Shown here: positions 6,331 to 6,566 of the stretch, in pieces
Layout: every line of letters begins with the position of its first letter
Numbering within the stretch: position 1 is the stretch's first letter
From: Pseudanabaenales cyanobacterium
GTDB lineage: Bacteria; Cyanobacteriota; Cyanobacteriia; Phormidesmidales; Phormidesmidaceae
NCBI GenBank assembly: GCA_022360135.1
Contig: JAKSDM010001162.1
Span: 1-6,566 of the forward strand
DNA: 6,566 bases
Reading direction: 5' to 3'
Notes under the pieces: generated by a model
What the model saw: the letters and a program-made list of their open reading frames with translations, nothing else
Database searches by the model: none
Told to the model about the DNA's origin: nothing
Position numbers and translations under genes: made by a program

Positions 6331-6388
6331 CCCAGATAATTATTTGCACATATTTACACATATTAAATTTCCCATGCTCCTATCTGGG
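6331..6388. repeat. Inverted repeat CCCAGATA / TATCTGGG
   Basis: CCCAGATA at 6331-6338 and its exact reverse complement at 6381-6388 enclose a 42-base AT-rich interior. The interior contains a near-perfect tandem repeat of ten bases, TATTTGCACA and TATTTACACA (6341-6360). There is no T run after the right arm, so it is not a clear terminator. Its role is unknown. Confidence 0.5.
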
Positions 6389-6529
6389 GTTAGGGGCTTG
6401 AGCGCCTGACTCCACATATAGAGTTTCTCATTTGGCATTGACTACACCCCACACCCTAATACCCCACCTTGCCGAGATGTGTTCAATCCAAGTAGGAATT
6501 GCTATAGGAGCATATTCCATTAAATTTCC
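6362..6529. repeat. Paired direct and inverted repeats, possible decayed miniature element
   Basis: ATTAAATTTCC occurs at 6362-6372 and again in the same direction at 6519-6529. Just inside it, ATGCTCCTAT (6374-6383) is repeated as its exact reverse complement at 6504-6513. Inverted ends enclosing 140 bases and flanked by an 11-bp direct repeat have the plan of a small non-autonomous transposable element with duplicated flanks, although the right direct repeat is five bases away from the terminus instead of touching it. There is no coding sequence inside. Interpretation is inference; the repeats themselves are exact. Confidence 0.4.
6495..6518. repeat. Stem-loop GGAATTGCT / AGCATATTCC
   Basis: GGAATTGCT (6495-6503) pairs with AGCATATTCC (6509-6518) with a single bulged base around the loop ATAGG. 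GGAATTGCTATA-type sequence is, from memory, frequent in cyanobacterial intergenic repeats. It overlaps the right end of the possible miniature element. No T run follows, so I do not call it a terminator. Confidence 0.45.
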
Positions 6530-6566
6530 ACCAAAATTGGCGTCACTCATTTAGGGCGCCAACAGG

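Larger units (their letters stand above)
6138..6566. other. Gene-free region with scattered stem-loops and short repeats
   Basis: All six frames are broken by stops, and no open frame over about 30 codons has a credible start. The promoter of the 62-residue gene must lie near its left end; the AT-rich stretch at 6160-6180 is the likeliest place, but no clear -35/-10 pair was found. Stem-loops seen: TAAAGCT/AGCTTTA (6206-6212, 6220-6226), GGTGG/CCACC (6308-6312, 6321-6325) and TTGGCG/CGCCAA (6537-6542, 6557-6562). The larger repeats are listed separately. The region could be an intergenic spacer with decayed mobile sequence or could encode a small RNA. Confidence 0.5.

Noticed and set aside
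6438..6462. TTGACT and TAATAC as a sigma-70-type promoter
   Set aside because: The spacing is 13 bases, far from the usual 17, and no gene follows on that strand.
6476..6498. Sequence resembling a tRNA T-arm (GTTCAATCC)
   Set aside because: The flanking bases do not form the five-pair T-stem, and no acceptor, D or anticodon arm surrounds it.
6477..6554. Short plus-strand open frame of 25 codons
   Set aside because: No ribosome site, and it runs through the stem-loop and repeats; nothing supports translation.

Overview
The window looks like cyanobacterial chromosome. Five exact copies of the octamer GCGATCGC (HIP1, the highly iterated palindrome of many cyanobacteria) occur at 2703, 3536, 4937, 5225 and 5751. 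The palindromic repeat at 1674-1752 resembles a small intergenic element common in cyanobacterial genomes. The gene content (an MCE/MlaD-like protein with an MlaF-like ATPase, and YvcK with a membrane-anchored N-terminus) fits the same group. Genus cannot be given from the sequence alone.

Layout, left to right. (1) 3-1622, plus strand: a large protein of unknown function whose frame is open to the left edge, so its N-terminus lies outside the window. It carries a possible His...Cys signature of permuted papain-like enzymes. (2) 1623-1829: the gap between two convergent genes, holding a weak stem-loop, a 79-bp MITE-like palindromic element and a perfect 15-bp tandem duplication. (3) 3982-1830, minus strand: a two-gene operon of an MlaF-type ABC ATPase followed by an MlaD/MCE substrate-binding protein. 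Together these are two parts of a lipid transporter of the Mla/TGD type; no permease gene (MlaE/TGD1) is in the window. (4) 3983-4204: a divergent control region. (5) 4205-5587, plus strand: yvcK. (6) 5839-5591, minus strand: a small two-helix membrane protein, tail to tail with yvcK. (7) 5857-5897: a clear intrinsic terminator on the minus strand, lying between (8) a 62-residue acidic protein (6137-5949) and the membrane-protein gene. (9) 6138-6566: about 430 bases with no supportable gene but several short repeats and stem-loops, including a possible decayed miniature element.

The lipid-transport pair and yvcK both concern the cell envelope (lipid movement between membranes; YvcK affects cell-wall precursor supply in Firmicutes and actinobacteria) and share one divergent promoter region, but a functional link is only inference. 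I see no CRISPR array, rRNA, tRNA, transposase, toxin-antitoxin pair or obvious defence system. The most unusual items are the uncharacterised left-hand protein, a C10 homopolymer in the MCE gene where one-base slippage would truncate its tail, the terminator immediately upstream of the small membrane gene, and the repeats at the right end.
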